Assembly (NCBI RefSeq): GCF_050948215.1
Contig: NW_027488580.1
Coordinates: 868,001-932,000 of the forward strand
Source of the DNA: Halictus rubicundus
Taxonomy: Eukaryota; Arthropoda; Insecta; Hymenoptera; Halictidae
Length of the DNA: 64,000 bases
Direction: 5' to 3'
Shown: one piece after another, positions 1 through 14,385 of the stretch
How positions within the stretch are numbered: the first letter of the stretch is position 1
Layout of the letters: every line of letters starts with the position of its first letter
Made by a program: the position numbers and the translations under genes
The notes under the pieces: generated by a model
The model's input: the letters and a program-made list of their open reading frames with translations, nothing else
Told to the model about the DNA's origin: nothing
The model's database searches: none

Positions 1-1204
1 ATCCTATCCTCATTCCTATCCTATACTCCATTATATCCTATCCGCTATCCTATCATATCCTCTATCCTATAATATCCTCTATCCTATCCTCTATCCTATC
101 CTATCCTCTATGCTATCCTATCCTCTATCGTATCCAATCCTCTATCCTATCCTCTATCCTATCCTATCCTCTATCGTATCCTATCCTCTATCGTATCCTA
201 TCCTCTATCCTATCCTATCCTCTATCCTATCCTATCCTCTATCCTATCCTATCCTCTATCCTAACCTATCCTCTATCCTATCCTATAGTCCATTATATCC
301 TATCCGCTATCCTATCATATCCTCTATCCTATCCAATCCTCTATCCTATCCTCTATCCTATCCTCTATCCTATCCTATCCTCTATCCTATCCTATCCTCT
401 ATCCTATCCTATCCTCTACCCTATCCTACCCTCTATCCTATCCTATCCTCTATCCTATCCTATCCTCAACGCTATCCTATCCTCATTCCTATCCTATACT
501 CCATTATATCCTATCCGCTATCCTATCATATCCTCTATCCTATAATATCCTCTATCCTATCCTCTATCCTATCCTATCCTCTATGCTATCCTATCCTCTA
601 TCGTATCCAATCCTCTATCCTATCCTCTATCCTATCCTATCCTCTATCGTATCCTATCCTCTATCGTATCCTATCCTCTATCCTATCCTATCCTCTATCC
701 TATCCTATCCTCTATCCTATCCTATCCTCTATCCTAACCTATCCTCTATCCTATCCTATCCTCTATCCTATCCTATCCTCAACGCTATCCAATCCTCATT
801 ACTATCGTATACTCCATTATATCCTATCCGCTATCGTATCATATCCTCTATCCTATAATATCCTCTATCCTATCCAATCGTCTATCCTATCCTCTATCAT
901 ATCCTCTATCCTATCCTATCCTCTATCCTATCCTCTATCCTATCCTATCCTCTATCCTATCCTATCCTCTATCCTATCCTATCCTCTGTCCTCTCCTATC
1001 CTCTATCCTATCCTATCCTCTATCCTATCCTATCCTCTATCCTATCCTATCCTCTATCCTATCCTATCCTATCCTCTATCCTGTCCTATCCTCTATAAAA
1101 TCGTATCCTCTATCATATCCTATCCTCTTTCCTAACCTATCCTCTATCCTATCCAATTCTCTATCCTATCCTATCCTCTATAATATCGTATCCTCTATCA
1201 TATC

Positions 1205-3834
1205 CTATCCTCTTGCCTATGATATCATCTACCCTATCGTATCCTCTATCCTATCCAATCTCCTACCCTATCCTCTATCCTATCCTATCCTCTATCGTCT
1301 GCTCTATCCTATCCTATCCACTATCCTATCCTATCCTCAATGCTATCCTATTCTCTATCCTCACCTATCCTTTATACTATCCAATCCTCTATCCTAACCT
1401 ATCCTCTATCCTATCCTATCCTCTTTCCTATCCTATCCTCTATCCTATCCTATCCTCTATCCTAACCTACCCTCTATCCTATCCTATCCTCTATCCTATC
1501 CTATCCTCAACGCTATCCTATCCTCATTCCTATCCTATCCGCTATCCTATCATATCCTCTATCCTATAATATCCTCTATCCTATCCAATCCTCTATCCTA
1601 TCCTCTATCCTATCCTCTATCCTATCCTCTATCCTATCCTATCCTCTATCCTATCCTCTATCCTATCCTATCCTCTATCCTATCCTCTATCCTATCATAT
1701 CCTCTATCCTATCCTATCCTCTATCCTATCCTATCCTCTATCCTATCCTATCCTCTGTCCTATCCTATCCTCTATCCTGTCCTATCCTCTATAATATCGT
1801 ATCCTCTATCATATCCTATCCTCTTTCCTATTATATCATCTATCCTATCCAATCTCTATCGTCTCCTTTCCTCCATCCTATCCAATCCCCTATCTTATCT
1901 TCTATCGTCTCCTGTCCTCTATCCAATACAATCCCCTATCCTATCCTCTATCCTATCCTATCCTCTATCATATCCTACCCTCAATCCTATCCTATCCTAT
2001 GCTCTATCCTATTCTATACTCTATCCTATCCCATCCTCTATCCTATCCTATCCTCTATCCTATCCTATCCCCTATCCTATCCTATCCTCTATCCTAACCT
2101 ATCCTCTATCCTATCCTATCCTCTATCCTATCCTATCCTGTATCCTATCCTATCCTCTATCCTATCCTATCCTCTATCCTTTCCTATCCTCTATGCTATC
2201 CTATCCTCTATCCTATCCTATACTCTATCCTAACCTATCCTCTATCCTATCCTATCCTCTATCCTATCCTATCCTCTATCCTATCCTACCCTCAATCCTA
2301 TCCTATCCTCTTTCCTATCCTATCCTCTATCCTATCCTATTCTCTATCCTAACCTGTCCTCTATCCTATCCTATCCTCAATCCTATCCTATCCTCAACGC
2401 TATCCTATCCTCATTCCTATCCTATACTCCATTATATCCTATCCGCTATCCTATCATATCCTCTATCCTATAAAATCCTCTATCCTATCCAATCCTCTAT
2501 CCTATCCTCTATCCTATCCAATCCTCTATCCTATCCTCTATCCTATCCTCTATCCTATCCTATCCTCTATCCTATCCTCTATCCTATCCTATCCTCTATC
2601 CTATCCTATGCTCTATCCTATCCTATCCTCTATCCTATCCTATTCTCTATCCTATCCTATCCTCTATCCTAACCTATCCTCTATCCTATCCTATCCTCTA
2701 TCCTATCCTATCCTCAACGCTATCCTATCCTCTATCCTATCCTATCCTCAACGCTATCCTATCCTCATTCCTATCCTATACTCCATTATATCCTATCCGC
2801 TATCCTATCATATCCTCTATCCTATAATATCCTCTATCCTATCCTCTATCCTATCCTATCCTCTATCCTATCCTCTATCCTATCCTATCATCTATCCTAT
2901 CCTATCCTCTAACCTATCCTATCCTCTATCCTATCCTATCCTCTATCCTATCCTATCCTCTATCCTAACCTATCCTCTATCCTATCCTATCCTCTATCCT
3001 ATCCTATCCTCAACGCTATCCTATCCTCATTACTATCCTATACTCCATTATATCCTATCCGCTATCGTATCATATCCTCTATCCTATAATATCCTCTATC
3101 CTATCCAATCCGCTATCCTATCCTCTAACATATCCTCTATCCTATCCTATTCTCTATCCTATCCTCTATCCTATCCTATCCTCTATCCTCTCCTATCCTT
3201 TATACTAACCAATCATCTATCCTATCCTCTATCCTATCCTATCCTCTATCCTATCCTATCCTCTATCCTATCCTATCCTCTATCCTATCCTATCCTCTAT
3301 CCTATCCTATCCTCTGTCCTCTCCTATCCTCTATCCTATCCTATCCTCTATCCTATCCTATCCTATCCTCTATCCTGTCCTATCCTCTATAAAATCGTAT
3401 CCTCTATCATATCCTATCCTCTTTCCTAACCTATCATCTATCCTATCCTATTCTCTATCCTATCCTATCCTCTATAATATCGTATCCTCTATCATATCCT
3501 ATCCTCTTGCCTATGATATCATCTACCCTATCGTATCCTCTATCCTATCCAATCTCCTACCCTATCCTCTATCCTATCCTATCCTCTATCGTCTGCTCTA
3601 TCCTATCCTATCCACTATCCTATCCTATCCTCAATGCTATCCTATTCTCTATCCTCACCTATCCTTTATACTATCCAATCCTCTATCCTAACCTATCCTC
3701 TATCCTATCCTATCCTCTTTCCTATCCTATCCTCTATCCTATCCTATCCTCTATCCTAACCTACCCTCTATCCTATCCTATCCTCTATCCTATCCTATCC
3801 TCAACGCTATCCTATCCTCATTCCTATCCTATAC
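1205..3834 (+). repeat. Higher-order duplication, offset 2,294 bp
   Basis: The marker TCTTGCCTATGATATCATC occurs at about 1,211 and again at about 3,505. The following roughly 330 bp match closely in both copies, including the rare GTCTGCTC, CAATGCTATCC and CTCACCTATCCTTTATAC variants. The array here was amplified in kilobase segments rather than only unit by unit. Confidence 0.85.
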
Positions 3835-4068
3835 TCCATTATATCCTATCCGCTATCCTATCATATCCTCTATCCTATAATATCCTCTATCCTATCCAAT
3901 CCTCTATCCTATCCTCTACCCTATCCTCTATCCTATCCTCTACCCTATCCTCTATCCTATCCTCTATCCTATCCTATCCTCTATCCTATCCTCTATCCTA
4001 TCCTATCCTCTATCCTATCCTATCCTCTATCCTATCCTATCCTATCCTCTATCCTATCCTATCCTCTA

Positions 4069-7000
4069 TTGTCTGCTCTATCCTATCCTATCCACTATCC
4101 TATTATATCCTCAATGCTATCCTATTCTCTATCCTCACCTATCCTTTATACTATCCAATCCTCTATCCTATCCTATCCTCTTTCCTATCCTATCCTCCAT
4201 CGTCTCCTATCCTCTATCCTATCCAATCCCCTATCCTATCCTCGATCCTATCCTATCCTCTATCGTCTGCTCTATCCTATCCTATCCACTATCCTATCCT
4301 CTCCTCAATGCTATCCTATTTTCTATCCTCACCTATCCTTTATACTATCCAATCCTCTATCCTATCCTATCCTCTATCCTATCCTATCCTCCATCGTCTC
4401 CTATCCTCTATCCTATCCAATCCCCTATCCTATCCTCTATCCTATCCTATCCTCTATCCTATCCAATCCTACATCCTATCCTATCCGCTATGCTATCCTA
4501 TCCTCTATCCTATCCTATCCTCTATCCTATCCTATCCTCTATCCTATCCTATCCTCTACCCTATCCTATTCTCTATCCTATCCTATCCTCTAGCCTATCC
4601 TATCCTCTATCGTATCCTATCCTCTATCGTATCCTATCCTCTATCCTATCCAATCCTACATCCTCTCCTATCTTCCATCGTCTCCTATCCTCTATCCTAT
4701 CCAATCCCCTATCCTATTCTCTATCCTATCCTATCCTGTATCCTATAATATCATCTATCCTATCCAATCTCTATCGTCCCCGGTCCTCTATCCTAGCAAA
4801 TCCCCTATCTTATCCTCTATCGTCACCTGCCCTCTATCCTATCCAATCCCCTATCTTATCTTCTATCGTCTCCTGTCCTCTATCCTATCCAATCCCCAAC
4901 CTATCCTCTATCCTATCCTATCCTCTATCCTATCCTATACTCAATCATATCCTATCCTATGCTCTTTCCTATTCTATACTCTATCCTATCCTATCCTCTA
5001 TCCTATCCTATCCTCTATCCTATCCTATCCTCTATCCTATCCTATCCTCTATCCTATCCTATCCTCTATCCTATCCTATCCTCTATCCTATCCTATCCTC
5101 TATCCTATCCTATCCTCTATCCTATCCTATCCTCTATCCTAGCATATTCTCTATCCTAACCTATCCTCTATCCTATCCTATCCTCTATCCTATCCTATCC
5201 TCAACGCTATCCTATCCTCATTACTATCCTATACTCCATTATATCCTATCCGCTATCGTATCATATCCTCTATCCTATAATATCCTCTATCCTATCCAAT
5301 TCGCTATCCTATCCTCTATCATATCCTCTATCCTAACCTATCCTCTATCTTATCCTATCCTCTATCCTACCCTATCCTGAACCCTATCCTATCCTCATTC
5401 CTATCCTATACTCCATTGTATCCTATCCGCTATCCTATCATATCCTCAATCCTATCCTCTATCCTATCCTATCCTCTATCCTATCCTATCCTCTATCCTC
5501 TATCCTATCCTATCCTCTATCATATCCTATCCTATCCTCTATCCTATCCTATCCTCTATCCTATCCTATCCTATATCCTATCCTATCCTCTATCCTATCC
5601 TCTATCCTATCCTATCCTCTATCCTATCCTATCCTCTATCCTATCCTATCCTCAATCCTATCCTATCCTCTATCCTCTCCTATCCTTTATACTAACCAAT
5701 CCTCTATCCTATCCTCTATCCTATCCTATCCTCTATCCTATCCTATCCTCTATCCTATCCTATCCTCTATCCTATCCTATCCTCTATCCTATCCTATCCT
5801 CCATCCTATCCAATCTTCTATCCTATCCTATCCTCTATCCTATCCTATCCTCTATCCTATCCTATCCTCTATGCTATCCTATCCTCTATCCTATCCTATC
5901 CTCTATCCTATCCTATCCTCTATCCTATCCTATCCTCTATCCTATCCTATCCTCTATCCTATCCTATCCTCTATCCTATCCTATCCTCTATCCTATCCTA
6001 TCCTCTATCCTATCCTATCCTCAATCCTATCCTATCCTCTATCCTCTCCTATCCTTTATACTAACCAATCCTCTATCCTATCCTCTATCCTATCCTATCC
6101 TCTATCCTATCCTCTATCCTATCCTATCCTCTATCCTATCCTATCCTCTATCCTATCCTATCCTCTATCCTATCCTATCCTCTATCCTATCCTATCCTCT
6201 ATCCTATCCTATCCTCTATCCTATCCTATCCTCTATCCTATCCTATCCTCTATCCTATCCTATCCTCTATCCTATCCTATCCTCCATCCCATCCAATCTT
6301 CTATCCTATCCTATCCTCTATCCTATCCTATCCTCTATCCTATCCTATCCTCTATGCTATCCTATCCTCTATCCTATCCTATCCTCTATCCTATCCTATC
6401 CTATCCTCTATCCTATCCTATCCTCTATCCTATCCTATCCTCTATCCTATCCTATCCTCTATCCTATCCTATCCTCTATCCTATCCTATCCTATCCTCTA
6501 TCCTATCCTATCCTCTATTGTCTGCTCTATCCTATCCTATCCACTATCCTATTCTATCCTCAATGCTATCCTATTCTCTATCCTCACCTATCCTTTATAC
6601 TATCCAATCCTCTATCCTATCCTATCCTCTTTCCTATCCTATCCCCCATCGTCTCCTATCCTCTATCCTATCCAATCCCCTATCCTATCCTCGATCCTAT
6701 CCTATCCTCTATCGTCTGCTCTATCCTATCCTATCCACTATCCTATCCTCTCCTCAATGCTATCCTATTCTCTATCCTCACCTATCCTTTATACTATCCA
6801 ATCCTCTATCGTATCCTATCCTCTATCCTATCCTATCCTCCATCGTCTCCTATCCTCTATCCTATCCAATCCCCTATCCTATCCTCTATCCTATCCTATC
6901 CTCTATCCTATCCAATCCTACATCCTATCCTATCCGCTATGCTATCCTATCCTCTATCCTATCCTATCCTCTATCCTATCCTATCCTCTATCCTATCCTA

Positions 7001-7459
7001 TCCTCTACCCTATCCTATTCTCTATCCTATCCTATCCTCTAGCCTATCCTATCCTCTATCCTATCCTATCCTCTATCGTATCCTATCCTCTATCCTATCC
7101 AATCCTACATCCTATCCTATCTTCCATCGTCTCCTATCCTCTATCCTATCCAATCCCCTATCCTATTCTCTATCCTATCCTATCCTGTATCCTATAATAT
7201 CATCTATCCTATCCAATCTCTATCGTCCCCGGTCCTCTATCCTAGCAAATCCCCTATCTTATCCTCTATCGTCACCTGCCCTCTATCCTATCCAATCCCC
7301 TATCTTATCTTCTATCGTCTCCTGTCCTCTATCCTATCCAATCCCCAACCTATCCTCTATCCTATCCTATCCTCTATCCTATCCTATACTCAATCATATC
7401 CTATCCTATGCTCTTTCCTATTCTATACTCTATCCTATCCTATCCTCTATCCTATCCTA
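4069..7459 (+). repeat. Higher-order duplication, offset 2,449 bp
   Basis: The segment from 4,069 to about 5,010 recurs at 6,518 to about 7,459. Rare markers keep the same offset: TTGTCTGCTC at 4,069 and 6,518, and CTATCGTCCCCGG at 4,771 and 7,220. A third copy of the CCCCGG marker lies 452 bp further on, at 7,672, so the right copy is itself partly duplicated in tandem. Confidence 0.85.
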
Positions 7460-7859
7460 TTCTCTATCCTATCCTATCCTCTAGCCTATCCTATCCTCCA
7501 TCGTATCCTATCCTCTATCGTATCCTATCCTCTATCCTATCCAATCCTACATCCTATCCTATCTTCCATCGTCTCCTATCCTCTATCCTATCCAATCCCC
7601 TATCCTATTCTCTATCCTATCCTATCCTGTATCCTATAATATCATCTATCCTATCCAATCTCTATCGTCCCCGGTCCTCTATCCTAGCAAATCCCCTATC
7701 TTATCCTCTATCGTCACCTGCCCTCTATCCTATCCAATCCCCTATCTTATCTTCTATCGTCTCCTATCCTCTATCCTATCCAATCCCCTACCCTATCCTC
7801 TATCCTATCCTATCCTCTATCCTATCCAATCCTACATCCTGTCCTATCCTTCATCGTCT

Positions 7860-10650
7860 CCAATCCTCTATCCTATCCAATCCCCTATCCTATCCTCTAT
7901 CATATCCTATCCTCTATCCTATACTATCCACAATCCTATCATATCCTCTATCCTCTCCTATCCTTTATACTAACCAATCCTCTATCCTATCCTCTATCCT
8001 ATCCTATCCTCCATCGTCTCCTATCCTCTATCCTATCCAATCCCCTATCCTATCATCTATCCGATCCTATCCTCTATCCTATCCTATCCTCTATAATATC
8101 GTATCCTATATCATATTCTATCCTCTTTCCTATAATATCATCTATCCTATCCTATCCTCTATCCTATACTATCCTCTATCGTCTCCTGTCCTCTATCCTA
8201 TCCAATCCCCTATCCTATCCTCTGTCCTATCCTATCCTATCCTCTATCCTATCCTATCCTCTATCCTATCCTATCCTCTATCCTATCCCATCCTCTATCC
8301 TATCCTATCCTCTATCCTATCCTATCCTCTATCCTATCCTATCCTCTATCGTCTCCTATCCTCTATCCTATCCAATCCCCTATCCAATCCTCTATCCTAT
8401 CGTATCCTGTATAATATCGTATCCTCTATCATATTCTATCCTCTATCCTATAATATCATCTATCCTATCCTATCCTCTATCCTATCCTATCCTCTATCCT
8501 ATCCAATCCTACATCCTATCCTATCCGCTTTGCTATCCTATCCTCTATCCTATCCTATCCTATCCGCTTTGCTATCCTATCCTCTATCCTATCCTATCCT
8601 CTCTCCTATCCTATCCTCGATCGTCTCCTATCCTCTATCCTATCCAATCCCCTACCCTATCCTCTATCCTATCATATCCTCTATCCTATCCAATCCTACA
8701 TCCTATCCTATCCCCCATCGTCTCCTATCCTTTATCCTATCCAATCCCCTATCCTATCCTCTATCCTATCCTATCCTCTATCATATCCTACTCTCTATCG
8801 TCTCCTGTCCTCTATTCTATCAAATCCCCTATCTTATCCTCTATCGTGTCCTGTCCTCTATCCTATCCAATCCCCTATCCTATCCTCTATCCTATCGTAT
8901 CCTCTATAATATCGTAACCTCTATCATATTCTATCCTCTATCCTATAATATCATCTATCCTATCCTATACTCTATCCTATCCTATCCTCTATCCTATCCA
9001 ATCTCTATCGTCCCCTGTCCTCTATCCTAGCAAATCCCCTATCTTATCCTCTATCGTCACCTGCCCTCTATCCTATCCAATCCCCTATCTTATCTTCTAT
9101 CGTCTCCTGTCCTCTATCCTATCCAATCCCCAACCTATCCTCTATCCTATCATATCCTCAATCCTATCCTATCCTATGCTCTTTCCTATTCTATCCTCTA
9201 TTGCATCCTATCCTCTATCCTATCCAATCCTACATCCTATCCTATCCGCTATGCTATCCTATCCTCTATCCTATCCTATCCTCAATCCTATCCTGTCCTG
9301 TATCCTCTCCTATCCTTTATACTAACCAATCCTCTATCCTATCCTCTATCCTATTCTATCCTCTATCCTATCCTATCCTCTATCCTATCCTATCCTCTAT
9401 CCTATCCTATCCTCTATCCTATCCTATCCTCTATCCTATCCTATCCTCTATCCTATCCTATCCCCTATCCTATCCTATCCTCTATCCTAGCATATCCTCT
9501 ATCCTATCCTATCCTCTATCCTATCCTATCCTCAATCCTATCCTGTCCTGTATCCTCTCCTATCCTATATACTAACCAATCCTCTATCCTATCCTCTATC
9601 CTATCCTATCGTCCATCGTCTCCTATCCTCTATCCTATCCAATCCCCTACCCTATCCTCTATCCTATCCTATCCTCTATCCTATCCAATCCTACATCCTG
9701 TCCTATCCTCCATCGTCTCCAATCCTCTATCCTATCCAATCCCCTATCCTATCCTCTATCATATCCTATCCTCTATCCTATCCTATCCTCAATCCTATCA
9801 TATCCTCTATCCTCTCCTATCCTTTATACTAACCAATCCTCTATCCTATCCTCTATCCTATCCTATCCTCCATCGTCTCCTATCCTCTATCCTATCCAAT
9901 CCCCTATCCTATCATCTATCCGATCCTATCCTCTATCCTATCCTATCCTCTATAATATCGTATCCTATATCATATTCTATCCTCTTTCCTATAATATCAT
10001 CTATCCTATCCTATCCTCTATCCTATACTATCCTCTATCGTCTCCTGTCCTCTATCCTATCCAATCCCCTATCCTATCCTCTGTCCTATCCTATCCTATC
10101 CTCTATCCTATCCTATCCTCTATCCTATCCTATCCTCTATCCTATCCCATCCTCTATCCTATCCTATCCTCTATCCTATCCTATCCTCTATCCTATCCTA
10201 TCCTCTATCGTCTCCTATCCTCTATCCTATCCAATCCCCTATCCAATCCTCTATCCTATCGTATCCTGTATAATATCGTATCCTCTATCATATTCTATCC
10301 TCTATCCTATAATATCATCTATCCTATCCTATCCTCTATCCTATCCTATCCTCTATCCTATCCAATCCTACATCCTATCCTATCCGCTTTGCTATCCTAT
10401 CCTCTATCCTATCCTATCCTATCCGCTTTGCTATCCTATCCTCTATCCTATCCTATCCTCTCTCCTATCCTATCCTCCATCGTCTCCTATCCTCTATCCT
10501 ATCCAATCCCCTACCCTATCCTCTATCCTATCATATCCTCTATCCTATCCAATCCTACATCCTATCCTATCCCCCATCGTCTCCTATCCTTTATCCTATC
10601 CAATCCCCTATCCTATCCTCTATCCTATCCTATCCTCTATCCTATCCTAT
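7860..10650 (+). repeat. Higher-order duplication, offset 1,859 bp
   Basis: The marker CTATAATATCGTATCC followed by a TATATCATATTC variant is at 8,091 and 9,950. Surrounding variants match over roughly 0.9 kb, including TCCGCTTTGC repeated twice in each copy and GTATCCTGTATAATATCG. The edges are approximate. Confidence 0.8.
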
Positions 10651-10746
10651 CCTCTATCCTATCATATCCTCTATCCTATCCTATCCTCTATCCTATCCTA
10701 TCCTCTATCCTATCCTATCCTATCCTCTATCCTATCCTATCCTCTA

Positions 10747-13020
10747 TTGTCTGCTCTATCCTATCCTATCCACTATCCTATTCTATCCTAAATGCTATCC
10801 TATTCTCTATCCTCACCTATCCTTTATACTATCCAATCCTCTATCCTATCCTATCCTCTATCCTATCCTATCCTCCATCGTCTCCTATCCTCTATCCTAT
10901 CCAATCCCCTATCCTATCATCGATCCTATCCTATCCTCTATCGTCTGCTCTATCCTATCCTATCCACTATCCTATCCTCTCCTCAATGCTATCCTATTCT
11001 CTATCCTCACCTATCCTTTATACTATCCAATCCTCTATCCTATCCTATCATCTATCCTATCCTATCCTCCATCGTCTCATATCCTCTATCCTATCCAATC
11101 CCCTATCCTATCCTCTATCCTATCCTATCCTCAATCCTATCCTATCCTCTATCCTCTCCTATCCTTTATACTAACCAATCCTCTATCCTATCCTCTATCC
11201 TGTCCTATCCTCTATCCTATCCTATCCTCTATCCTATCCTATCCTCTATCCTATCCTATCCTCTATCCTATCCTATCCTCTATCCTATCCTATCCTCTAT
11301 CCTATCCTATCCTCTATCCTATCCTATCCTCTATCCTATCCTATCCTCCATCCTATCCAATCTTCTATCCTATCCTATCCTCTATCCTATCCTATCCTCT
11401 ATCATATCCTATCCTCTATCCTATCCTATCCTCTATCCTATCCTATCCTATCCTCTATCCTATCCTATCCTCAACGCTATCCTATCCTCATTAATATCCT
11501 ATACTCCATTATATCCTATCCGCTATCGTATCATATCCTCTATCCTATAATATCCTCTATCCTATCCAATTCGCTATCCTATCCTCTATCATATCCTCTA
11601 TCCTAACCTATCCTCTATCTTATCCTATCCTCTATCCTACCCTATCCTGAACCCTATCCTATCCTCATTCCTATCCTATACTCCATTGTATCCTATCCGC
11701 TATCCTATCATATCCTCAATCCTATCCTCTATCCTATCCTATCCTCTATCCTCTATCCTATCCTATCCTCTATCCTATCCTATCCTATCCTCTATCCTAT
11801 CCTATCCTCTATCCTATCCTATCCTATATCCTATCCTATCCTCTATCCTATCCTATCCTCTATCCTATCCTATCCTCTATACTATCCTATCCTCAATCCT
11901 ATCCTATCCTCTATCCTCTCCTATCCTTTATACTAACCAATCCTCTATCCTATCCTCTATCCTATCCTATCCTCTATCCTATCCTATCCTCTATCCTATC
12001 CTATCCTCTATCCTATCCTATCCTCTATCCTATCCTATCCTCTATCCTATCCTATCCTCTATCCTATCCTATCCTCCATCCTATCCAATCTTCTATCCTA
12101 TCCTATCCTCTATCCTATCCTATCCTCTATCCTATCCTATCCTCTATGCTATCCTATCCTCTATCCTATCCTATCCTCTATCCTATCCTATCCTCTATCC
12201 TATCCTATCCTCTATCCTATCCTATCCTCTATCCTATCCTATCCTCTATCCTATCCTATCCTCTATCCTATCCTATCCTCTATCCTATCCTATCCTCAAT
12301 CATATCCTATCCTCTATCCTCTCCTATCCTTTATACTAACCAATCCTCTATCCTATCCTCTATCCTATCCTATCCTCTATCCTATCCTATCCTCTATCCT
12401 ATCCTATCCTCTATCCTATCCTATCCTCTATCCTATCCTATCCTCTATCCTATCCTATCCTCCATCCCATCCAATCTTCTATCCTATCCTATCCTCTATC
12501 CTATCCTATCCTCTATCCTATCCTATCCTCTATGCTATCCTATCCTCTATCCTATCCTATCCTCTATCCTATCCTATCCTCTATCCTATCCTATCCTCTA
12601 TCCTATCCTATCCTCTATCCTATCCTATCCTCTATCCTATCCTATCCTATCCTCTATCCTATCCTATCCTCTATTGTCTGCTCTATCCTATCCTATCCAC
12701 TATCCTATTCTATCCTCAATGCTATCCTATTCTCTATCCTCACCTATCCTTTATACTATCCAATCCTCTATCCTATCCTATCCTCTTTCCTATCCTATCC
12801 TCCATCGTCTCCTATCCTCTATCCTATCCAATCCCCTATCCTATCCTCGATCCTATCCTATCCTCTATCGTCTGCTCTATCCTATCCTATCCACTATCCT
12901 ATCCTCTCCTCAATGCTATCCTATTCTCTATCCTCACCTATCCTTTATACTATCCAATCCTCTATCGTATCCTATCCTCTATCCTATCCTATCCTCCATC
13001 GTCTCCTATCCTCTATCCTA
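10747..13020 (+). repeat. Higher-order duplication, offset 1,927 bp
   Basis: The TTGTCTGCTC marker block that also occurs at 4,069 and 6,518 returns at 10,747 and 12,674, each time followed by the CAATGC or AAATGC, CTCACCTATCC and CCATCGTCTCC variants. These are four dispersed copies of one block with different spacings, as expected from repeated unequal exchange. Confidence 0.75.
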
Positions 13021-14305
13021 TCCAATCCCCTATCCTATCCTCTATCCTATCCTATCCTCTATCCTATCCAATCCTACATCCTATCCTATCCGCTATGCTA
13101 TCCTATCCTCTATCCTATCCTATCCTCTATCCTATCCTATCCTCTATAATATCGTATCCTCTATCCTATCCTATCCTCTATCCTATACTATTCTCTATCA
13201 TATCCTATCCTCTATCCTATACTATCCTCTATCGTATCCTATCCTCTATCCGATCCTATCCTCTCCCCTATCCTATCCTCTATCCTATCCTATTCTGTAT
13301 CCTATACTCTACCCTATCCTATCCTCTATCCTATCCTATCGTCTATCGTCTCCTCTATCCTATCCTATCCTGTATCCTATCCTATCCTCTATCCTATCCA
13401 ATCCCCTATCCTGTACTCTGTCCAATCCTATCCTCTATCGTATCCTATCCTCTATCCGATCCTATCCTCTATTCTATCCTATCCTCTATCCTATCCTATT
13501 CTCTATCCTATCCTCTACCCTATCCTATCGTCTATCCTATCGTATCCTCTATCCTATCCAATCCCCTATCCTATCCTCTATCCGAGCCTATTCTCTATCC
13601 TATCCTATCCTCTATCCTATCCTATTCTCTATCTTATCCTCTATCCTATCCTATCCTCCATCCTATACTATCATGTATCGTATCCTATTCTCTATCCTAT
13701 CCACTATCGTCTGCTGTGTCCTATCCTATCCAATATCCTATCCTATCCTCAATCCTATCCTATCCTCTATCCTATATTATCATCTATCCTATCCTATCCT
13801 ATCCTCTATCCTATCCAATCCCCTATCCAATCCTCTATCCTATCCTATCCTCTATAATATCATGTCCTCTATCCTATCCTCTATCCTACAGTATCATCTA
13901 ACCTATCCTATTCTCTATCCAATCCTCTATCGTATCCTATCCTCTATCCGATCCTATCCTCTATACTATCCTATTCTCTATCCTATCCTCTACCCTATCC
14001 TATCCTCTATCCTATCCTATCCTCTATCCTATCCTATCCTATCCTATTCTCTATCCTATCCTATCCTCTATCCTGTCCTATTCTCTATCCTATCATCTAC
14101 CCTATCCTATCATCTACCCTATCCTATCCTCTATCCTATCCAATCACCTATCCTATCCTCTATACGATCCTAGGCTCTACCCTATCCTATCCTCTATCCT
14201 ATCCTATCCTCTTTCCTATCCTCTATCCGATCCTATCCTTTATCCTATCCTATCCTCTATCCTATAGTATCATCTATCCTATACTATTCTCTATCCTATC
14301 CAATC

Positions 14306-14385
14306 TTCTATCCTATCCTCTATCCTATCCTCTTTCCTATCCTCTATCCTATCCTCTATCCTATCCTCTATCCTATCCTCTATCG
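14306..14385 (+). repeat. 12-bp satellite sub-array
   Basis: Here the unit is shortened to two TATCC words plus TC (12 bp) for several consecutive copies, with one TTTCC variant. Similar 12-bp runs lie near 46,440-46,580 and 49,293-49,392. Confidence 0.7.
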
